From Methylomonas sp. (GTDB lineage: Bacteria; Pseudomonadota; Gammaproteobacteria; Methylococcales; Methylomonadaceae): DNA of 32,880 nt. Both the position numbers and the translations under genes were made by a program. Below the pieces are notes generated by a model. The model saw only the letters and a program-made list of their open reading frames with translations. It was not told the origin of the DNA and searched no databases. The stretch lies in NCBI GenBank assembly GCA_002929135.1, contig PESC01000008.1:1-32880 (forward strand). The letters run 5' to 3'. This document shows positions 8,770 through 17,455 of the stretch, in pieces (the first letter of the stretch is position 1; the number at the start of each line of letters is the position of its first letter).

Positions 8770-9650
8770 CCGGATATCGCCGTTTTGTTTGCCGAACCCT
8801 CCGGCTTGGCAAGTCGTTCCAACAAGACCGTCAACACGGTGGCAACAGTCATGTCTGCGGTCGTGCCCGGGTTAATTTTTTTTGCCTTGAAAGCTTTATC
8901 CATGATGTACAACATGGGCAAAACCTTGTCCGGCTCGGATGTGGTTTCCATGGCCCTGCAAAGCCCTGCCATTTCGCCAGCGATCCACTCTGAATACTGC
9001 TTTCCATATTTCCGTTCGATATGACTGTCAGGGGTGCGAGCCAGTAAATGCGCAAAAACGCTTAACGCAGCCCACTCACTTTTGCCAAACCAAACGAATG
9101 CACGATTATACTGCAAAATGCCAAATTCAAAAACATCCTTGAACCCATTCGTGAACTGTAAGGCAATTCGATCGCGCTCTGCTGCAATGGCCATGGCCTG
9201 TTGCAGCGTTACGCTAGCGGGTTGATTGACATCTTCGGCAGCCGATGTCCCCAACCCGCCAGGCGCGGCTAGACGAATGGCCTTGAATACCCATTCGGCG
9301 TCGTCACGGGTGGTGGAATCAAGCAATTCCAGCAAACGATCACGCAAACACTGGTCAGACCGCCGACTCAAAGCCGCCTGAATCAGCGGTGCGCACAGCA
9401 AAATGATGCCCAGATTGGTGTTGCAGGCCACGACCTCACGAGTAGCCTGCACCGCGCGATAAATCCGCTCGCCCAGACTCAAACCCGGCGCTGTCATCGC
9501 AAGCGAACTCGCCTCGGCGCTGATGCGGAAATCGGCCACCGTCATGTCGTGGCAAGCACTGTAAACACTGACATTGCCCGGCTTGAAGGCCTGCAACTCG
9601 ATTTCACACGCCTGGCAATAAGCATCGATCAACACCTGACGACTCATCAT
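8763..9650 (-). CDS. CitG-like (triphosphoribosyl-dephospho-CoA synthase family) protein of the H4MPT island
   Basis: 295 residues. The N-terminal KPGNVSVYSACHDMTVADF motif and the downstream NLGIILLCAPL and LGTSAAEDV segments place it in the CitG family, whose founding member joins ATP and dephospho-CoA to make a citrate lyase prosthetic-group precursor. No citrate lyase genes are nearby. Proteins of this kind recur beside fae in methylotroph methanopterin islands (I believe this corresponds to 'Orf5' of Methylobacterium, from memory) and are thought to serve methanopterin or methanofuran synthesis. The start overlaps the upstream ligase gene by four bases (ATGA), so the pair is coupled; fae follows 46 bp later. 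Confidence 0.85.
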   Translation of the reverse strand: MMSRQVLIDAYCQACEIELQAFKPGNVSVYSACHDMTVADFRISAEASSLAMTAPGLSLGERIYRAVQATREVVACNTNLGIILLCAPLIQAALSRRSDQCLRDRLLELLDSTTRDDAEWVFKAIRLAAPGGLGTSAAEDVNQPASVTLQQAMAIAAERDRIALQFTNGFKDVFEFGILQYNRAFVWFGKSEWAALSVFAHLLARTPDSHIERKYGKQYSEWIAGEMAGLCRAMETTSEPDKVLPMLYIMDKAFKAKKINPGTTADMTVATVLTVLLERLAKPEGSANKTAISGI

Positions 9651-10615
9651 GCCAGCACGCCTCCAGCTTTGCGTTCAAGCAGATCGGCAACCAGCAAATC
9701 GGCGATATCGATCTCGCAAACGCCCTGCAAACCTTTCCACGCCGGCACGCTGTTGACTTCGATGACGCAATACCGGCCATCAGCGCTCTTGATGATGTCG
9801 ACACCGGCATAATCCATCGCCAATGTGGCCACCGCGCGCGCAGCCAGTCCGGCCAGTTCGGCATCCAGCTCGACCGCCTCACAGCGGGCACCACGGGCAA
9901 CATTGTTCAACCAGGAAACGCCACGGCGCCGCATGGCGGCCACCGCACGACCATTGATGACGAAAACCCGCAGATCGGCGTAGCCTGTGCCTTCGCACTC
10001 GACGAAGCGTTGCAGGTAAAAAATGCCATGACTACTGGTCAGCCAGAACAGATCGGTGGACTTTTCGATACGCCGTATCCCCTCCCCCTGCGAGCCAAAC
10101 AACGGCTTGCTGATCAGGTAATGACCCGCATCCAATTCCTGTGCGGCAATCGCCAATGCCTGATCGCGCTGACGAACCACCCAAGTATTTGGCGTCGGCA
10201 CACCGGCGCTGCCCAACAAAAAACTGGTCATGGCCTTGTCGACACTGCGCTCGATGGCATGGCCATCGTTGTACACCGGCACGCCCAGATGCTTGAGGGC
10301 ATGCAGAATATCGAGATAAAACACCACCTCCTCCAACGAACCACCCGGCACACCGCGAACGAACACCGCATCGGGCAATCGGTCTCCGAACCCCGGCAGC
10401 AGCACGGGCAAACCGTCACCCAGTTGCATGCGGCACTCGGTCAGCGACAGATAAACAGGCAACCATCCCCGCCTACTGAACGCCTGGCAAAGCTGTTTTC
10501 CGTGCCAGCCGGGGTCGTCGGTGATAATCGCAACTCGCTGCAAAAGACGGGAATTTATAGTGTTCACAAAGGGACTCGATACGATAACGACAATGCCCAC
10601 ATCAGACCTGGACAT
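9647..10615 (-). CDS. RimK-like ATP-grasp ligase of the H4MPT island
   Basis: 322 residues from the chosen start. The ATP-grasp fold of the RimK/MptN group is evident: AIITDDPGWHGKQLCQAF at the N-terminus, DKAMTSFLLGSAGVPTP, YLISKPLFGSQGEGIRRI (glycine-rich loop), YLQRFVECEGTGYADLRV and the metal-binding VIEVNSVPAWKGLQ. Such enzymes add glutamate or related amines through an acyl phosphate; archaeal MptN glutamylates H4MPT, so addition of a side chain to the C1 cofactor is a reasonable inference. It probably matches 'Orf17' of Methylobacterium islands (from memory). The start is uncertain: GTG at 10567 and TTG at 10543 lie closer to the conserved core (LQRVAIITDD) than the ATG at 10615. First gene of the operon with the CitG-like gene and fae; divergent from leuA. 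Confidence 0.86.
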   Translation of the reverse strand: MSRSDVGIVVIVSSPFVNTINSRLLQRVAIITDDPGWHGKQLCQAFSRRGWLPVYLSLTECRMQLGDGLPVLLPGFGDRLPDAVFVRGVPGGSLEEVVFYLDILHALKHLGVPVYNDGHAIERSVDKAMTSFLLGSAGVPTPNTWVVRQRDQALAIAAQELDAGHYLISKPLFGSQGEGIRRIEKSTDLFWLTSSHGIFYLQRFVECEGTGYADLRVFVINGRAVAAMRRRGVSWLNNVARGARCEAVELDAELAGLAARAVATLAMDYAGVDIIKSADGRYCVIEVNSVPAWKGLQGVCEIDIADLLVADLLERKAGGVLA

Positions 10616-10854
10616 CTCGTGCGCTGGATTTGAATTTTCGACCCGTTCAGCTCGACGACTGGCAAGTCAGGCAAATGACAACGGACAAACAAGCAATGGC
10701 CGATTATACAGCAGCAGCACACACCCCCGAACCAGCGCAGGCCATGGCTTGCTGCTGCCCGAAGGGGGTACAATCCGCTCTTCCAACCCAATAAATCCAC
10801 ATTTTCCGTTTTCTGGCCTGTGTGGTGGCCGACTGTTTCATGAATGGAGACCTC

Positions 10855-12399
10855 GTGAAAGACCATTTGATTATTTTCGATACGACTCTGCGCGACGGCG
10901 AGCAAAGCCCCGGTGCGTCGATGACACGCGATGAAAAAGTCCGCATCGCCCGTGCCCTGGAGCGCATGAAGGTCGATGTCATCGAAGCCGGCTTCCCGGC
11001 TGCCAGCCAGGGCGATTTCGAGGCGGTGCAGGCCGTTGCCGATGCAATCAAAGACAGCACGGTCTGCGGCCTGGCGCGGGCACTGGACAAGGATATCGAC
11101 CGGGCCGGTAACGCCCTGAAAGGCGCCAGACAGTCGCGTATCCACACCTTCATCGCCACCTCGCCGATACACATGGCGAAGAAACTGAACATGCAGCCGG
11201 ATCAGGTCATCGAATACGCCGTCCGCGCCGTCAAGCGGGCGCGGCAGTACACCGACAGCGTCGAATTCTCGCCGGAAGATGCGGGCCGTTCGGAGGAGGA
11301 TTTCCTGTGCCGTATCCTGGAAGCGGTGATAAACGCCGGTGCCACCACGCTGAACATCCCCGATACGGTGGGTTACAGCATGCCACAGCAGTTTGGTGCC
11401 ACCATCGCCAACCTGATGGCCCGCATCCCTAATGCCGACAAGGCGATTTTCTCGGTGCATTGCCACAACGACCTCGGCCTGGCCGTAGCCAATTCACTGG
11501 CCGCAGTGATGAATGGCGCCCGCCAGGTCGAATGCACCATCAACGGCCTGGGCGAACGCGCCGGTAACGCTGCACTGGAGGAGGTGGTCATGGCCATCCG
11601 CACCCGCCAGGACTTCTTCCCGTGCGACAGCCGTCTGGACAGCCGCGAAATCGTCGCCTGCTCGAAACTGGTATCGTCGATCACCGGCTTCCCGGTGCAG
11701 CCCAACAAGGCCATCGTCGGTGCCAATGCCTTTGCCCACGAATCCGGCATCCATCAGGACGGCGTGTTGAAAAACCGCGAAACCTACGAAATCATGCGGG
11801 CCGAGGATGTGGGCTGGAGCACCAACCGCATGGTGCTGGGCAAGCATTCTGGCCGCAACGCCTTCAAAACCCGCATGGCGGAACTCGGTGTGGCATTTGC
11901 CGGTGAAGCCGATCTCAACGACGCCTTCTTCCGCTTCAAGCAATTGGCGGACAAAAAGCACGAAATTTTCGATGAAGACTTACAAGCCCTGATCTCCGAA
12001 CAAGGCTTCGAAGCCGAGGACGAGCACATCAAACTGGTGGCGTTGAAAGTCTGCTCGGAAACCGGCGAAGTGCCGAATGCCACGGTCACTATCCTGGTCG
12101 ACGGCAAGGAAATGACCGGCAGTGCCAGCGGTGGCGGTGCGGTCGACGCCAGCCTCAAGGCCATCGAAAGCCTGGTAAAAACCGGTGCGACGCTGGCCCT
12201 GTATTCGGTCAACAGCATCACCACCGGCACCGACGCCCAGGGCGAAGTCACCGTGCGACTGGAACATGCCGGTCGCATGGTCAACGGCTCCGGCGCCGAC
12301 ACCGACATCGTCATCGCCTCGGCCAAGGCCTACATCAATGCCGTCAACAAACTGCAAAGCCCGGATCAGCGCCAGCACCCGCAAAAAGTCGATGTCTGA
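10855..12399 (+). CDS. leuA: 2-isopropylmalate synthase
   Basis: 514 residues from the GTG start, full length for LeuA. It condenses acetyl-CoA with 2-oxoisovalerate, the first committed step of leucine synthesis. The N-terminus [18 protein letters not shown] carries the catalytic Arg-Asp of the DRE-TIM barrel, and the metal site is in [34 protein letters not shown] and [16 protein letters not shown] follow. The C-terminal 130 residues form the regulatory LeuA domain ([19 protein letters not shown]), so feedback by leucine is expected. I chose GTG at 10855 because GGAG lies five bases upstream and LeuA proteins begin with [11 protein letters not shown]; an ATG at 10840 and a GTG at 10822 are longer alternatives. 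It stands apart from other leu genes in this window. Confidence 0.96.
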   Translation: MKDHLIIFDTTLRDGEQSPGASMTRDEKVRIARALERMKVDVIEAGFPAASQGDFEAVQAVADAIKDSTVCGLARALDKDIDRAGNALKGARQSRIHTFIATSPIHMAKKLNMQPDQVIEYAVRAVKRARQYTDSVEFSPEDAGRSEEDFLCRILEAVINAGATTLNIPDTVGYSMPQQFGATIANLMARIPNADKAIFSVHCHNDLGLAVANSLAAVMNGARQVECTINGLGERAGNAALEEVVMAIRTRQDFFPCDSRLDSREIVACSKLVSSITGFPVQPNKAIVGANAFAHESGIHQDGVLKNRETYEIMRAEDVGWSTNRMVLGKHSGRNAFKTRMAELGVAFAGEADLNDAFFRFKQLADKKHEIFDEDLQALISEQGFEAEDEHIKLVALKVCSETGEVPNATVTILVDGKEMTGSASGGGAVDASLKAIESLVKTGATLALYSVNSITTGTDAQGEVTVRLEHAGRMVNGSGADTDIVIASAKAYINAVNKLQSPDQRQHPQKVDV

Positions 12400-12408
12400 T
12401 TGTCGGCC

Positions 12409-13062
12409 ATGACAGCATCGCTACGCCTGCACTATCTGGCCGCCATGGGCATCGATGTCTGGGTGGCCCGGCATCCCGCCGTCGCTGCCGAGCCAGTGCC
12501 CCGCGCCCAGGCCTGGAAAGACCTGCAACACCAGGTAGCACAGTGTCGCGCCTGCCCACTGTGCGAAACCCGCACCCAGGCCGTGTTTGGGGTCGGCAAC
12601 GAACAGGCCGACTGGATGCTGATCGGCGAAGCGCCGGGGCAGGACGAAGACTTGCAAGGCGAACCCTTCGTCGGCAAGGCCGGGCAGTTGCTCAACGAAA
12701 TGATCCGGGCCATCGGCCTGCGCCGCGACCAGGTTTATATCGCCAACATCCTCAAATGCCGCCCACCCAACAACCGCGACCCGCAGGCGGATGAAGTCCA
12801 GGCCTGCCATGACTTTCTCCAACGCCAGATCGCCTTCATCAAACCCAGGCTGATTGTTGCCGTGGGCCGCATCGCCGCACAAAATTTGCTGCAAACCCGA
12901 CAGCCCTTGTCGCAACTGCGCGGGGTACAGCATGAACTGGCCGGTGTGCCGCTGGCCGTGGTGCATCACCCTGCTTATTTGCTGCGTTCACCCGGCGAAA
13001 AGGCCAAAGCCTGGGAAGACCTGCAATTCGCGCTGTCGGTTTATCAATCCCTGAAACAATGA
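12409..13062 (+). CDS. Uracil-DNA glycosylase, family 4 (4Fe-4S type)
   Basis: 217 residues. Removes uracil from DNA to start base-excision repair. The family 4/5 signatures are clear: a cysteine group at residues 46-52 (CRACPLC), then GEAPGQDED (73-81), GEPFVGKAGQLLNEM, ILKCRPPNNRDP, EVQACHDFLQRQI, and VVHHPAYLLRSPGEK near the end. The cysteines in KCRPP and QACHDF, together with the N-terminal ones, should hold the iron-sulphur cluster. The catalytic-type motif GEAPG-Q-D-E matches family 4. I use the ATG at 12409; a TTG three codons earlier is also in frame. The gene starts ten bases after leuA and overlaps rimI by four bases (ATGA). Confidence 0.93.
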   Translation: MTASLRLHYLAAMGIDVWVARHPAVAAEPVPRAQAWKDLQHQVAQCRACPLCETRTQAVFGVGNEQADWMLIGEAPGQDEDLQGEPFVGKAGQLLNEMIRAIGLRRDQVYIANILKCRPPNNRDPQADEVQACHDFLQRQIAFIKPRLIVAVGRIAAQNLLQTRQPLSQLRGVQHELAGVPLAVVHHPAYLLRSPGEKAKAWEDLQFALSVYQSLKQ

Positions 13063-13622
13063 CAACCATGTGGAAACTGTTACACAAACTGAAAGATGCC
13101 GTAATTTACGACGCCGATCGCGAGTTTTACGCCAAAGTTTTTCCTGATTCGGTCAACCCCAGGGATTTGATGCGCATCCGCAAGATGGATCACGCCGACC
13201 TGGCGCAAGTGCTTACCATAGAACAACGCAATTACGAGTTTCCCTGGTCGGAAGGCGTATTCAAGGACTGCTTTCGCACCATGACTTACAGCAACTGGGT
13301 GTGCGAGACACCCGACGACGCCATCGCCGGTTACGGCATTCTGTCGGTGGCGGCAGGTGAGGCGCATATCATGAACATCAGCATCAGCCCCCGGTTTCAG
13401 CGCCAGGGCGTTGGCCGGAAAATGCTGATTCACCTGATCGAATACGCCAGGCCCAAAGCCGAAAAAATGTTCCTGGAAGTCAGGCCCAGCAACCCCGGGG
13501 CCATCGATTTGTATCACAAGACCGGTTTCCGCCAGATGGGTGTTCGCAAAGACTACTACCCGGCAAAACAAGGCCGGGAAGATGCCATCATGTTCGAGCT
13601 GGATTTGGTGAGGCGGATTTGA
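13059..13622 (+). CDS. rimI: Ribosomal protein S18-alanine N-acetyltransferase RimI (GNAT)
   Basis: 187 residues. GNAT acetyltransferase of the RimI type, which acetylates the N-terminal alanine of ribosomal protein S18. Key pieces are MRKMDH-like entry ADLAQVLTIEQRNYEFPWS, then GYGILSVAAGEAHIMNISI, the acetyl-CoA loop RFQRQGVGRKML, and EVRPSNPGAIDLYHKTGF (each a RimI hallmark). YYPAKQGREDAIMFELDL is the usual C-terminus. It is longer than the roughly 150-residue enzyme of E. coli because of about 40 extra N-terminal residues (WKLLHKLKDAVIYDADREF). If that extension is not translated, ATGs at 13068 and 13170 are alternatives. Four-base overlap with the glycosylase gene suggests coupling. Confidence 0.9.
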   Translation: MTTMWKLLHKLKDAVIYDADREFYAKVFPDSVNPRDLMRIRKMDHADLAQVLTIEQRNYEFPWSEGVFKDCFRTMTYSNWVCETPDDAIAGYGILSVAAGEAHIMNISISPRFQRQGVGRKMLIHLIEYARPKAEKMFLEVRPSNPGAIDLYHKTGFRQMGVRKDYYPAKQGREDAIMFELDLVRRI

Positions 13623-13684
13623 ACACGGCGCGAATGATTGATGCGCCCACGCCCGATCCCGTGTTGGCCATGTGACCTGACGGC

Positions 13685-14848
13685 TTATTGCGTGGCGACG
13701 CTGCGCACCCAGTCGCCAGGGCGTGCGCTTGCATTGCTTTCGACACGACCGGCCGCCATGGTCGGCCCGACCTCTGTCAGGGTCAAAATCCCCAATGGCT
13801 CGGTGAACCCCATGCCGACGTTATGACTAAAGCCGCTGGAATACACCATCATTTTGTCCCCTACCCTGAGTTTGTCCTGTGCACCGGCGGCGATGGTGAG
13901 CCGCTTGCCGTCAACACCGGTGACACGGGTGGCAAATGGATAACAGCCGATCTGCTGACGAATATCGTCGGTCGCCTGGTGAATGATGTTGCTGATTGCG
14001 TGGCCTACCGGGGTTGACTGGAAACGATCACTGCCGACGACATAACCTGCCGGCATCGAGACATCGCCGATAACCGACTCGGTGTAACGATGTTGAAACA
14101 GCAGTGCGCCGGTGTAACCGTCATGCACATAGATATCGACGCCAATGCTGCGACGTGCCACGACATCACGCAACACCGACTTCATCTGAGCCAGCAAGCC
14201 GGAACCGCGCACGTAATCGGTAGATTCGATCTTGAAATCACGAATCACACCAGACAGTACAAATTGCACGTCGAACTGACGCGCCACGTTCAGCACCGGC
14301 GAACCGGATTGAACGCGCGACACGACGATGTCCGGCGCAATGTCGGGCTGGGCGTACAACTGGGTGTGGGTCAGATTGCGCACGATGAAATCGCCGCTTT
14401 CCAGTAGGCGGTTGCCGATTTCCCGTGGTATGCCGCTGAACAAATCCTGGCTTTCCATGCCGCTGACCTGATCGGTGTTCATGACGGGAAACGCCGTCGA
14501 TACCAATCGTTTGCGATAAGGTTGGGCACACGATGGCCTGGTGGATGGGGCAACGAGCACCTGGACATGATAGCTGTCGTCCGCCTGCCATTCATCGACG
14601 ACTTTGATGTCGCCGATCGACATCGGCGCATCATTGTTATATCGCAACTGAGCTGAAGCATTGCCGATGGCGCTGTCGATGGCCGCCTGCCGCGCCTGTT
14701 CGATGCTAACGCCACTCAAACTCGCTTGGCCGCGACTACTGGCCTGCCGTGCATCGCTGGCAGACTCGGAGCCAGAGCGCAGTGCATCGGCATGACAACC
14801 TGCCAGCAGCAGGCCGCAAATCATCAAAACCCGTGTGTCATAACGCAT
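13685..14848 (-). CDS. flgT: FlgT-like flagellar assembly lipoprotein
   Basis: 387 residues. FlgT builds the H-ring around the flagellar basal body in Vibrio and relatives with polar flagella. Visible blocks are the N-terminal domain (GVSIEQARQAAIDSAIGNAS), a middle domain with IPREIGNRLLESGDFIVRN and VRQFDVQFVLSGVIRDFKI-type strands, and a small C-terminal barrel (GVDGKRLTIAAGAQDKLRVG, then LTLTEVGPTMAAGRV). The start at 14848 gives MRYDTRVLMICGLLLAGC, a lipobox (LAGC) with Cys18, whereas the Vibrio protein has an ordinary signal peptide. The frame stays open further upstream, but that part is a shadow of the neighbouring gene. It overlaps the LPP20-like lipoprotein gene by 11 bases. Confidence 0.86.
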   Translation of the reverse strand: MRYDTRVLMICGLLLAGCHADALRSGSESASDARQASSRGQASLSGVSIEQARQAAIDSAIGNASAQLRYNNDAPMSIGDIKVVDEWQADDSYHVQVLVAPSTRPSCAQPYRKRLVSTAFPVMNTDQVSGMESQDLFSGIPREIGNRLLESGDFIVRNLTHTQLYAQPDIAPDIVVSRVQSGSPVLNVARQFDVQFVLSGVIRDFKIESTDYVRGSGLLAQMKSVLRDVVARRSIGVDIYVHDGYTGALLFQHRYTESVIGDVSMPAGYVVGSDRFQSTPVGHAISNIIHQATDDIRQQIGCYPFATRVTGVDGKRLTIAAGAQDKLRVGDKMMVYSSGFSHNVGMGFTEPLGILTLTEVGPTMAAGRVESNASARPGDWVRSVATQ

Positions 14849-15530
14849 TGAGCAGCCCATTGACCAGCATGTAATTGAACAAGGCGCGGGCGCCGGTATT
14901 GACGGTCCATTCGGCATCGTAAAGCCCGGCATCGAGCAGCAAACCATCCACCAGATTGCGGTCATTGGAAAAGCCCTTGACCGAATACCAATCGCTGCAA
15001 TCACGGTTGATGCAGGCCAGGTTGGCGTTGCCGACCGGCGCCGTGCGGTAAGCCAGGCGGGTGAAAGCCGCCTTGCCATCTTCGCGCAAACAAGCGTCGA
15101 CCCTGGCCACATCGCCCGCCATGCAGTCGTAAAAACGCGGCGTCAGCGTCAATTTCAGCGTGGTTTTCAGGGTATCGCCCAAGGTACGGTAATCGCTGGC
15201 GCGGGCCTCGCGCAGGTACAGATCGACATAAACCCGATAGGCTTCATGGTTCATCACCTGAGTGCCGACGGTTTTGCCGTGGCTTAAGCTTACGCCATAA
15301 ATCTGATCGGCCAAATTGCGATAGGCATCGAGCCTGGCAGCTTGCTGGGCAGACAGCCAGCGGTTCTGGACTTGCAAACGACCCGTATCGTCGAAACGAC
15401 TGAAACCGTTCGCCTGCAAGGTTGTGGGCACCGGCGGCACATCAGCCCGCCGCCCACCCGTAGCGTTGCAGGCCGTCAGGGTCAGGCAAGCGGCGAGCGC
15501 CAGTATCGAAATGAATGTCGTGTTGTCCAT
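14838..15530 (-). CDS. LPP20/FlgP-like lipoprotein
   Basis: 230 residues. A signal peptide ends in the lipobox LTAC, with Cys21 as the acylation site. Residues 40-160 look like the LPP20 fold of FlgP: RWLSAQQAARLDAYRNLADQIYG, then YRVYVDLYLREARA and TLKTTLKLTLTPRFYDC. The remaining part (RVDACLREDGKAAFTRLAYR... to NYMLVNGLLNAL) is longer than in classical FlgP of about 150 residues and contains four cysteines that could pair. Pairing with FlgT, overlapping by 11 bases, supports a role in the outer flagellar rings; the exact FlgP identity is an inference. GGGGGTG precedes the ATG. Confidence 0.8.
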   Translation of the reverse strand: MDNTTFISILALAACLTLTACNATGGRRADVPPVPTTLQANGFSRFDDTGRLQVQNRWLSAQQAARLDAYRNLADQIYGVSLSHGKTVGTQVMNHEAYRVYVDLYLREARASDYRTLGDTLKTTLKLTLTPRFYDCMAGDVARVDACLREDGKAAFTRLAYRTAPVGNANLACINRDCSDWYSVKGFSNDRNLVDGLLLDAGLYDAEWTVNTGARALFNYMLVNGLLNAL

Positions 15531-15623
15531 GGTTCACCCCCGCGTTGTTTGCACGGTTCATCGGCCTGACCGGGTTTTTCTTGAGCACCGCCTGGCCGTG
15601 TGCACAGGCGGGCAAAATCGACG

Positions 15624-16271
15624 CTATTGCCGAAGTTCAGCGCCAGCCACGCTCTCATCGTCATTCAAATGACCATGGCCGGGCTGCGCCAAAGTTTGAG
15701 TAAAAATCTGCATGTCCTCGTTATCGACTCTGGCATAGATCTCGGCGACGCTAACCGTCAAATCGACCGATTCGAACACCACCTCGTCGCCCAGAAAATA
15801 ATGACTGGACATCCAGCCTTCGCTACGACGGCAGACTTCGACATCGACGATGTCCTGCTCGATCAACACGTACTCCTGCAAGCTGGGGATGCTCTGGTAC
15901 AGCCGACGTTTGAGGGTTTCGTCGCGGCGACGGGTGGATTTGGACAGCACTTCGACTACCAGCACCGGAGTTTCGGCGTAATAATCGTGCGTGGAGGTGT
16001 CGTTACACACCACCATTACGTCCGGGTAGAACAGATAGTTGCCGATTTTGAGTTTGACGTCGGAGGCGAACGGCTCGCAGGGGGCGCCCTGTAGATGGTT
16101 GCCCAACAAACGAGCCAGACTCAGCTTGATCCGCTCGTGATTTTTACTCACGCCCGACATGGCCACGATCTCGCCGTCGTCATATTCGTGCTTGATGTCG
16201 CTGTCGAGTTCCATCGCCAGATAATCCTCGATAGACATCCAGCGTAGATCGAATTTGGGTTGCGCACTCAT
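15624..16271 (-). CDS. Uma2-family (DUF820) restriction-endonuclease-fold protein
   Basis: 215 residues. The Uma2 family has a PD-(D/E)XK nuclease core, visible as FYPDVMVVC followed by VLVVEVLSKSTRRRD, so the Asp, Glu and Lys of the active site are all present. WMSIEDYLAME, KHEYDDGEIVAMSGVS and SLQEYVLIEQD are standard family pieces. Biological roles are poorly known; members occur in large numbers in cyanobacteria and some gammaproteobacteria. The ATG at 16271 is preceded by AGGAGG at eight bases, a much better start than the upstream in-frame codon. It lies between the flagellar pair and icd with no sign of a partner gene or flanking repeats. Confidence 0.87.
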   Translation of the reverse strand: MSAQPKFDLRWMSIEDYLAMELDSDIKHEYDDGEIVAMSGVSKNHERIKLSLARLLGNHLQGAPCEPFASDVKLKIGNYLFYPDVMVVCNDTSTHDYYAETPVLVVEVLSKSTRRRDETLKRRLYQSIPSLQEYVLIEQDIVDVEVCRRSEGWMSSHYFLGDEVVFESVDLTVSVAEIYARVDNEDMQIFTQTLAQPGHGHLNDDESVAGAELRQ

Positions 16272-16295
16272 CACTGCCACCTCCTGCAAAAAATA

Positions 16296-17306
16296 TCAAC
16301 GCATCGCATCGATGATGGCCAGCCCCATTTCCCGGGTGCCGCACGCACTGTTCGGATTCAAATCCGGCGTGACGTAAACACCGGCATTGACCACGGTTTC
16401 GATCGCGGCCTGCATGCGATTGGCGGCGGCGTGTTCGCCCAGATGATTCAGCATCATCACACCGGCCATCATGACGGCAGTCGGGTTGGCGATATTCTTA
16501 CCGGCGATGTCGGGTGCGCTGCCGTGCACGGCCTCGAACAAAGCCGCATCCTCACCGATATTGGCACCGGGAATCAAACCCAAGCCACCGACCAGCCCGG
16601 CGGTCAAATCCGACAAAATGTCGCCGAACATATTGGTGGTGACGACGACATCGAATTGTTCCGGCTTCATCACCATGTGCATGCAAGCGGCATCGATGAT
16701 TTTTTCGTCGAATTCGATGTGCGGGTATTTTTTCGCCACCTCGCGCGCCGTGTTCAAAAACAGGCCCTGGGTGTATTTCAGAATGTTGGCCTTGTGACAA
16801 ACCGTAACTTTATTGCGGCCATTAGCTATGGCGTATTGGAAGGCGTAATCGACGATGCGTTGCGAACCGGCTTTGGTGACGACGGCCAAACTCTCGGCAA
16901 TGTCTTTTTGCGGTGTCAGATAATGTTCCAGCCCAACGTACAACCCTTGGGTATTCTCGCGGACGATGACGATATCGACGTTGTCGTAACGGGTTTTCAC
17001 ACCAGGCCAGCTCTTGGCCGGTCTGACGTTGGCGTACAGATCGTAGGTTTTACGCAATTCGACATTGATACTGCGGAAGCCCTCGCCCACCAGGGTCGTC
17101 AGCGGGCCTTTGAATGCCACACGGGTTGCGGCAATGGATGCCATGGTGGCATCCGGCAGCGGTGTACCCAGTTTTTCGTAGGCCGACATGCCTGCCTCGG
17201 CTTCATGCCATTGAATGGCGGCGCCGGACGCATCGATAACCGCAACGGCCACATCCATGATGGACGGGCCAATGCCATCGCCTTTGATTAACGTAACGGG
17301 GTGCAT
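16296..17306 (-). CDS. Isocitrate dehydrogenase, NAD-dependent type
   Basis: 336 residues, the short IDH/IMDH-family form. It oxidises isocitrate to 2-oxoglutarate and CO2. Substrate residues S79 and N81 occur in GFRSINVELRKTYDLYANVR, the isocitrate pattern, and RENTQGLYVGLEHYL is typical of NAD-IDH and not of isopropylmalate dehydrogenase. The coenzyme loop HGSAPDIAGKNIANP has the Asp-Ile pair that selects NAD+ over NADP+. VVTTNMFGDILSDL supplies the metal-binding aspartates. In methanotrophs with limited TCA-cycle flux this enzyme mainly serves glutamate synthesis (inference). AAGGAG lies seven bases before the ATG. The long antisense frame across this gene is a shadow. Confidence 0.93.
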   Translation of the reverse strand: MHPVTLIKGDGIGPSIMDVAVAVIDASGAAIQWHEAEAGMSAYEKLGTPLPDATMASIAATRVAFKGPLTTLVGEGFRSINVELRKTYDLYANVRPAKSWPGVKTRYDNVDIVIVRENTQGLYVGLEHYLTPQKDIAESLAVVTKAGSQRIVDYAFQYAIANGRNKVTVCHKANILKYTQGLFLNTAREVAKKYPHIEFDEKIIDAACMHMVMKPEQFDVVVTTNMFGDILSDLTAGLVGGLGLIPGANIGEDAALFEAVHGSAPDIAGKNIANPTAVMMAGVMMLNHLGEHAAANRMQAAIETVVNAGVYVTPDLNPNSACGTREMGLAIIDAMR

Positions 17307-17341
17307 TCAGTATCTCCTTCAGGTGTTTGAAAAGTGGCCAA

Positions 17342-17350
17342 ATCATACCA
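17342..17350 (-). promoter_or_regulatory. Candidate extended -10 promoter for the isocitrate dehydrogenase gene
   Basis: On the minus strand TGGTATGAT gives a TGn extended -10 with the hexamer TATGAT, about 36 bases before the ATG. No good -35 box is at the matching distance, which is tolerable for extended -10 promoters. A start site near 17335 would leave a leader of about 29 bases containing the AAGGAG ribosome-binding site. Confidence 0.35.
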
Positions 17351-17455
17351 GTTTCCCGTAGTCCTTCAGCCCTGGCTGTTTTATGCACTCACTCCGGCTT
17401 TTTCCAGGAAGGCAAGCCTTACGACGGCTTGAACCGATTCAATCAGGCGTCTGCG

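Noticed and set aside
10745-10774. Promoter for leuA with TACAAT at 10769-10774
   Set aside because: The hexamer is good, but the only -35 candidates are poor or at the wrong distance, so I do not list it as a feature.
10564-11466. 300-codon frame antisense to leuA
   Set aside because: LeuA is certain on the plus strand; the frame runs into the divergent gap without start signals.
13621-13684. Terminator between rimI and flgT (AACACGG...CCGTGTT)
   Set aside because: The arms are short with a loop of nearly 30 bases and no T-tract on either side.
14849-15112. Extra N-terminal 88 codons of the flgT frame
   Set aside because: They read the FlgP-like gene in another frame; the lipobox start at 14848 fits the family.
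16260-17291. 343-codon frame antisense to isocitrate dehydrogenase
   Set aside because: Histidine- and glycine-rich shadow of a certain gene, no ribosome-binding site.
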